Origin: Pleurodeles waltl
Lineage: Eukaryota > Chordata > Amphibia > Caudata > Salamandridae
Reading direction: 5' to 3'
Assembly (NCBI RefSeq): GCF_031143425.1
Contig: NC_090451.1
Span: forward strand, 666,934,508 to 666,998,507
Length of the DNA: 64,000 nt
The notes beneath the pieces were generated by a model, which had not been told where the DNA came from, ran no database searches, and was given only the letters and a program-made list of their open reading frames with translations. The position numbers were made by a program, and so were the translations under genes. Of this stretch, positions 58,208-64,000 are shown in pieces. How positions within the stretch are numbered: position 1 is the stretch's first letter; each line of letters begins with the position of its first letter.

Positions 58208-61200
58208 AGAACACAAGCACGTTTCCTGCACTACCACATCTCACGAGGAGGCATTTCTACAACATCTTTAATTTCTTCTTAGAATAATAACTCCTCTGCT
58301 GCCTTACCTAAATCTGTTTGTACCCACGTACCTTCATCTCCTTGCATTTAGAACTGGAAAGGAAACATTGGACGCTTGGGGGAAATCCTAAGGCCTCCAA
58401 ATCAAGACAACCAGTACTCTGTTTCAGTAAAGTACTAAGAAATCTGGTGGAACAAGAGACCATGGGCAGCCAAGGACAGCAAGAGAAAGAGCACAATATG
58501 CTGAGAAGAGGGCAGAGGGCCTGTAAATAAAAGCAACAAATAACTATAGGAACCGATATATGATTCATAGTCAGGTGCAATACGCTCAGTATAAGTTCTC
58601 ATCTTCATAGATCTAATGTACTGTTTGACTTTGAAAGCCCTGAGATCAGTTTAAATCTGGGAATGCAGAAAAGGGAACACAGGGAAAACACAAGTGAGTT
58701 GCACAACACATGGGCTCAGCACTCATTAAGAGAAACACAGAAACAGTTTCAGAAATTTTCCCCATTGAATGCTGCCATTCACAAATAAGAGCATCTAACT
58801 GGAAATGGCAACTTAATTTGGACTGATCACCATAATTTTAGGGCTGACACTAACTCCCACATATCCCCAAACGCCACTTCTCGCTAGGCCCCCAAAATGT
58901 GTACTCCATTAAACACATCCAAAACTTTGCCATATTATGTCAATTTATGTCACCTTACACTGATGATGCAAAGCAACTCTGTGCCCTGATCCAAGGCTGA
59001 TGGATATCAGGCAATCTCAGGACAGTTTTGGGGAAAGAGATCAATATGGCTTGTCGTGAAACCTCCATACCATAGTGAAATGTTCCCAGTTACTGTACCC
59101 TGGATAAGATCAATTTCTTCAAAAATGTATTGTTTTGTTAGCCACTTATTCAAGATTCCTAAAACGAAGAAATCTCAATATAATCTCACCAGTAGATTTC
59201 ACTGTTGCACCTTCCAAAGAGTTCCCTCTATTTTCACTCTTCATCGTATCAGTCTTGAGTGCCTTTTTCACCCACAAACTTTCTGATGATGCTCAACTTT
59301 AACTTTTTCACAAAGTCAGCATTGTGCTCGGCTAGCTCAGCAATAGGCATGCCTCTTTAAATTAGGATTTCTAGCTGAAAGTTGATCCTGGCTCTTGGGT
59401 ATATTCTGTAAATGAAGAACTCAAGCCCATACGTGTTGGATAACCCACATATTGGATAACCCCTTAATGCTGTAGTATAACTCATCATGTATTCCCGCTT
59501 ACCATGTGCATAGGCAAAATCGTACACCTTTCAATTACAACTATAATACCTAGTCAAGAATGCTCTTCAAGCATCTCCACTGCCCTTTCATGTGTGCCTC
59601 TTGTCTTTCCCGTCATCCTCACTGAAGACTAACTCTCCCAAATTGTGTAAGAGAAACATTGAGGACTAAGTGTATATCAGGTGAAACCATACTGCACAGA
59701 TGTAATGTTTTAACACAACTATAAAATGAATATAAGATTAAAATGTTTGCCCTTAAAAGAGTTTAAGAAGAGGTTCTTCCTCTCTTTGGCCTGCAAAGAA
59801 GGCTAGGGTACTCGGCAAGGACCCACGCATATCGCCTGCACAACTAGAATACAGAGTTGCAAGGGGCAGTACACACAATCGAGTAACTGCAACAACTGCC
59901 TTGTGCTTGAACCATAATGCTAGCTCGCACACTGGCAGCAATGCTTTGACTCCCCAAGTCACTGGCACACTCAAGGCCAGAGATCGCCACAGAGACCCTC
60001 AGTCAAGTGATTTGACCAGAGAATTTGTGGGCAGGGGTTGGAAGAAGAACTAGATGCTCCAGGGGTGGACTGGAGGAGGAACAAACTACAGAATATTTTG
60101 CCATTTTTGAAAAGGGTGCTTGTATTGGAAAAGAGGTGGCAATCACAGAATGTATTCTTTCACTTGCCCACATTAATTGCAAATTCCTAAAATTGCGCTC
60201 TAACACAAGATTGAGTATTGAGTGAGTGATGGTGCAATGGCATGAAATGAAGTAGAAAGTAGACCGTACTGGGAGGGCCACGACTAATTTGTATAAGATT
60301 GGTCCTGCATACAGTGGCATGATCAGTATAAAAACAATTGACTGAAATGTGGCCAGGATTAATTACTCGTGGCTGATGTTAGGTAAAGCATTAAACCTCC
60401 ACTTTTTGGTTTTTCTCAGCAGACACTGGTGTGCACCTCGGCAGCGAGTAGCAGTAAGAAGCAGAGGCTGGTTTGAAAGATTCCCAGCCGCTGCTAGGCC
60501 CTGCTTGTGTTAGTATCAGGGGAGTACCTACCAATAGTGCAGCAGATTCAGTGGCACCGGGACTTAGGGGTGTGAGTTGCTCACTACACCCCAAATATAG
60601 CTGTTATTTTAGTACAAAACCAAGGGATGTAGTCCATTTTAGGCCTCTCCTGATACAGAGCATGCACTGTTGCTTGCAAATCTACTGCTCCTAAATTTTT
60701 AAAAAAAGGAAACTTAAAAATACCTTAAACCCTGTGCATTACTTACCATTGGTTGGCTTCAACAACAATCTAATTCCCTTGCTTCTGGTTGGTTGCCCTC
60801 AACACACTCTCAATTCTTTGCTTCTGATTGGTCAGCCCCTCCCAGTTTCACGTTCTCTTTGTCGGTCAGTCTATTCCATGCACCATGGTCTAAGTACAGC
60901 TTCCAGGCTGCAGCCAGTTTCCTTCTCTGGCCGCAAGCTTCTGGAGGTACTTTTTAATGCATTGTTGCACTCCATGCAATTGATTGCCAGCTGTCTTGGT
61001 GTTACTTGCTCTGTCCCGCTTCTCCTCCTCCCCCCTCCCAAACTTATCTCACTGTCCTTGTGTTGCTCCCCCTATACACCATCTTTTGTGTTGCCTACCC
61101 GTCCAGTGGTGTTATTGTGTGCCTCCTCCCTGCCCTTTGAAACTCAGTGACTCCCACATCTCCCCAGCCACCACTTCTCACTAGACCCACAACAATCTGC

Positions 61201-61311
61201 ACTCCAGGGAACACAATCATTTTGGTGTGCTACCTCCAATTCTTCATTCCTCTGTGTTGTTGTGTACTCATTAGTCTGTTCCTCCATGTTGCAGTACCTT
61301 GAGTGGATACT
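58208..61311. other. Non-coding stretch, nothing recognised
   Basis: No repeat family, RNA gene or coding motif could be supported. Open frames of 60-140 codons lack motifs. The part after about 60.9 kb is pyrimidine-rich. Confidence 0.45.
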
Positions 61312-61440
61312 CCTACTCATTGGCAAAGCAATGCCCCCTTGTCCTCGTTGTTGCTTGTCCTATTCTAACCGCCAGAAACTAAAGCGCTACAACATGGCCA
61401 GCGCTGGCCGCATCATAGTGCTTTTTTTCAGATGCTTGCC
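61312..61440 (+). mobile_element. Partial, diverged family C-like copy
   Basis: TCATTGGCAAAGCAATG near 61317 resembles the start of the shared head. GGCCAGCGCTGGCCGCATCA, then TAGTGC and TTTTTTTCAGATGCTT (61395-61436), closely matches GGCCAGCATTGACCACATCA, then TAGAGC and TTTTATTTTAGTGCTT in the copy that follows (61651-61702). The two copies are arranged in tandem. Confidence 0.45.
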
Positions 61441-61531
61441 CCGTTGTTCCTTGCCGCATGCTCCACCCCTTCACTCTCATTATTGCTTGCCCATTCACCA
61501 CCCGCCCCTCCACCTGCCTTCTGCCGACTTA

Positions 61532-61810
61532 AAACAAGCACTGGCAAAGCTAACAGGTCTCACCTACTCAAGATCCATTGGCCTTGTCAATGTTTTTTCA
61601 GCCATGTTGTGCAATAGTGCAGCCGGTGAAAGAAACAAAAAAAAGGGCTATGTTGCGGCCAGCATTGACCACATCATAGAGCTTTTATTTTAGTGCTTCC
61701 AGTCATGTTGCACAGTGGCCGAGCTGCTGTTCAGCATGGCTAAAACGAACTCTGATAAGGCCAATAGATATATTACAGCCGAGGCCTACTAGCTTTGCCA
61801 AGGCTCGCTG
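61532..61810 (+). mobile_element. Family C retroposon without its minisatellite, copy 3
   Basis: The head AACAAGCACTGGCAAAGCTA continues to CCATTGGCCTTGTCAATG. The body shows TTTCAGCCATGTTGTGCAAT and, after an insertion, GAGCTGCTGTTCAGCATGGC. Where copies 1 and 2 enter their array, this copy continues with ordinary sequence and a second diverged head-like hairpin (GATAAGGCCAATAG to CTACTAGCTTTGCCAAGG). Confidence 0.6.
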
Positions 61811-62010
61811 TGACTTGAATTGGGGCCTCTATGCTGCACCACTGATTAGTTTCATTTTATATGTCTCTACCTAGAGTAAAAAGAACATTTGGAAAATAAA
61901 TAAGAAACAAATAAAGTGCACAGTAACTGGGCAAGGAGGTGACTGAATTCATTTTCATTCCAATGAACTCTAACTAATGGCACAAATTGTACGAAATGGC
62001 ATGCTACCGT
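61811..62010. other. Short non-coding gap
   Basis: AT-rich; probably part of the decayed LINE 3' region that follows. Confidence 0.35.
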
Positions 62011-62075
62011 CCACTGAAAGCGCTCGGAAACCTCCTCGGGGCTTTGAAGCCCTATATAAATGTAATTACAAATAC
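62011..62075 (+). mobile_element. 3' end fragment of an L2/CR1-group LINE
   Basis: AAAGCGCTCGGAAACCTCC leads to GCCCTATATAAATGTAATTA. This is close to the characteristic 3' terminus of L2-type LINEs, in which an AAGCGCT segment is followed by a GCGCTATATAAATG-type segment. Only the terminal part is recognisable and no protein-coding part is attached. Confidence 0.55.
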
Positions 62076-63185
62076 AGTTTCAGAGCGATGTCACTACTTG
62101 CGGGCCTCTCTACACCTAAAAGACTTATATACTCGAGACATGCCTATTCACAGGCCGAGGCATAACCTTAATAATGGTTGTTTTTGTTGTTGATGCAGAA
62201 CCTAAGCTGCAGTCATGCTCCAGCCTGCCGCATGAGCATCAGCTGTTGCAGAGTGGCGATGGAAGAGGGTCATGCGAGGCATCTTCATCACATCTGGGAG
62301 TCAGTTGTTGAGAGGGTGATCCTTAAGCTCAGATCCTGCACGTTTTAGAGATGGCAGAGTCTGTGCTGCACATGGGAACCTAACGCCACAGGAGGAGGCG
62401 GGCTCTGCAAGAGTCAGTGAGTTTTATGGGGTTCTGAAATGTTGGGGCTGGGTTCTCGCCCCGAGTATTTCTGATTTCTTTACTGCCGAGGAAGCGAAGC
62501 CAGGAGGTAAATGCATAATAATTGCTTCTATGTCGCCCATGAAAGCTCGACTTTCATGTCGCTAAAGACCTTTCACATAAAACCACTTTAGAGCTGAATT
62601 TCTCTTTATGTATGGCAGCTCACATCTCGGCCGTTCAGTGTATCAACGCTGCCTTAGCACTTAATAGCAGTGCAATTGATTGCAATAGAATGTTCTCTCC
62701 TGCCCTAGAACAAAGTCGTAAATAAGGCTGTGTTTAAATCGCATCATTTGTAAGTGGAATTTCTGCTATAGAATATGGCATGATATAGGATCTGGGCCTC
62801 TAGCGTGAACAGGAATTGGCAGGCCGTGTGGGCCTAGGGATGCTTAGTTTCAAGGAGCTAGGAACAAGGATTAGTGGAGTGAATTGGCCCTCCTTTAAAG
62901 TCCAGTGGGGTGGTCTCTAAACTGGGGGGCTTAGAAATATGTAAAAGTCCTGGGTAGAGCATGTACACCCTTGGGCCTATGTTGCACCATAGACAGGATG
63001 GGACCAGTGGTTCTTATTGCTGGGACTAGGTAGCTTGGAATGGCCTAACAATAATACATGCATGGAGGTGGACACAGCGACTTGACCTTAAGGTTCTTAA
63101 TGTCTGCAAGGTAAAGGACAGACAGACCAGTCCAGGCATCCTTGTCTGCCTGGAAGCAGGCAGAATAGATGCGTCTGGCAGTCCT
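62076..63185. other. Non-coding stretch with a complex block, possible conserved element
   Basis: The part at about 62450-62760 is high-complexity and non-repetitive, with a small hairpin (CATGAAAG ... CTTTCATG, 62539-62559) and motifs such as GCAATTGATTGCAAT. It resembles a conserved non-coding element more than a decayed repeat, but this is only an impression. The rest is unremarkable. Confidence 0.3.
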
Positions 63186-63589
63186 TTCAGGTCGAGCACA
63201 CAAGCGCTCTGGCCTGTTGCAATCTATTTGAGGGCTTTTAAACACGCCCACTGCACACCTCTCACTATCACTCGTTCATAGGCTTGCCTTTCAAAAATCC
63301 TTTGTTATCATTGGTAAATGCTTTACGTTTGCCCCTCCTTTGGGCAGTTTTGTTACCGCCTTGGCCATCGACCATGTTACATGGATAATTGCACGTTTGC
63401 TGAGACGTTTGACTGCGATCAAACTTATTTTTCATTTTAAGTCTCTCCTTCGCGCTTATGGTGCTTATGTCAACTGTTTTACTGTTCATTTTCAATTTAG
63501 GTGCCAAGAAAAGTCCAGTTAAGAATTTACAATGCTAATAGCTCCAACTCGAGCAAACGCGAGACCCATTTCATTATAAATGCTTGTTT
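63186..63589 (-). mobile_element. Family A SINE-like retroposon, copy 6 (antisense)
   Basis: On the minus strand the head reads AACAAGCATTTATAATGAAA followed by TGGGTCTCGCGTTTGCTCGA, and the 3' end reads GTGTGCTCGACCTGAAAGG. It has one GTGCAATTATCCATGTAACA unit instead of the pair, and ACCAATGATAACAAAGG near the 3' part. No clear target duplication. Confidence 0.85.
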
Positions 63590-64000
63590 AGGTCTGCTTT
63601 GATAGCGCAGCTGACACAAGGCCTTATGTGATCAACAGAAAAAGAGATTTCAGAAGTACTCCTGAAAAAGGCACTAAGCTCTGTCAACATGTTGGTTAGC
63701 TGAAGTACTGCATTTCTTTGTGCATACGTTGTGTGCCTCCACTGAAGACGAGTGCTTATATTGCACTTTTTGTGCTTACATTCCACTTTTTGTTGTTTTC
63801 TTTTTTAACTTTTATTTTCCTATTTTATCTTGCATATGCTTGCTGAGCTTTTGTGTGTGATTTATTGTGAAGGTATGTGTATGAACGCTAGAAGGAGTTA
63901 GTGGGTGAATGAATTAATGCATGAGTGCATGGGTGAGCATCAGAGGCAATTTAAGATGATTTATTGAATACCTAAATTCACCAATAACTGAAGAGGAACT
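63590..64000. other. AT-rich non-coding end of the window
   Basis: No feature supported. Confidence 0.5.

Noticed and set aside
1..64000. Prokaryotic features (operons, CRISPR arrays, ribosome binding sites), rRNA or tRNA genes
   Set aside because: The window is plainly eukaryotic repeat-rich DNA; the tandem arrays have no spacer-repeat alternation and no RNA gene was recognised.

Overview
The window looks like non-genic DNA from a very large, repeat-swollen vertebrate genome. It is mostly AT-rich, has no convincing host protein-coding gene, and is crowded with eukaryotic repeats: L2/CR1-group LINEs, another non-LTR element, PIF/Harbinger-like and hAT-like non-autonomous transposons, a probable LTR-element integrase remnant, SINE-like retroposons and long minisatellites. 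The mix, and a general resemblance of several repeat ends to salamander repeats I remember, suggest a salamander, most likely a newt. That attribution was not checked against any database.

Layout. 1-5.6 kb: AT-rich, no recognised element. 5.63-6.58 kb: hairpin-rich MITE-like element. 6.9-9.4 kb: short ACATCA minisatellite and a perfect 21-bp hairpin. 9.43-12.29 kb: the best-preserved transposon, an antisense L2/CR1-group LINE with endonuclease and reverse transcriptase still readable (YADD intact). 13.2 and 16.5 kb: two hAT-like elements with 8-bp target duplications. 19.43-20.35 kb: Harbinger-like element with TAA duplications. 21.34 kb: 170-bp palindromic MITE. 26.35-28.07 kb: 39-bp minisatellite with higher-order structure. 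34.25-34.61 kb: two long hairpins. 40.3 kb: integrase-like remnant. 41.4, 44.6-46.3 and 62.0 kb: further L2/CR1-group pieces. 43.7-44.3 kb: 40-bp minisatellite. 55.39-58.21 kb: a second type of LINE, split by a younger retroposon.

The most interesting structure is a set of SINE-like repeats, called here families A, B and C, that appear to share one 5' head of about 60-70 bp able to fold into a hairpin, joined to three different bodies. Body A (six copies, about 400-570 bp, both strands) ends in CTCGACCCTAAAAA. Body B (three copies) ends near TAAACTCAAAA. Body C (two full copies, one partial) runs straight into a GTGGAGTGGC-type minisatellite of about 0.5 or 1.4 kb. One family A copy has inserted into the LINE at 55.5 kb with a target duplication of about 13-15 bp, which supports retroposition and fixes its ends. 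Another sits in the degenerate edge of the 39-bp minisatellite.

A few non-repetitive, CpG-richer stretches (about 13.55-14.0, 33.24-33.5, 36.54-36.84, 43.33-43.68 and 62.45-62.76 kb) could be conserved non-coding elements. One open segment at 49.17-49.46 kb resembles an exon, but its donor site overlaps a retroposon end. Both ideas need comparison with other genomes.
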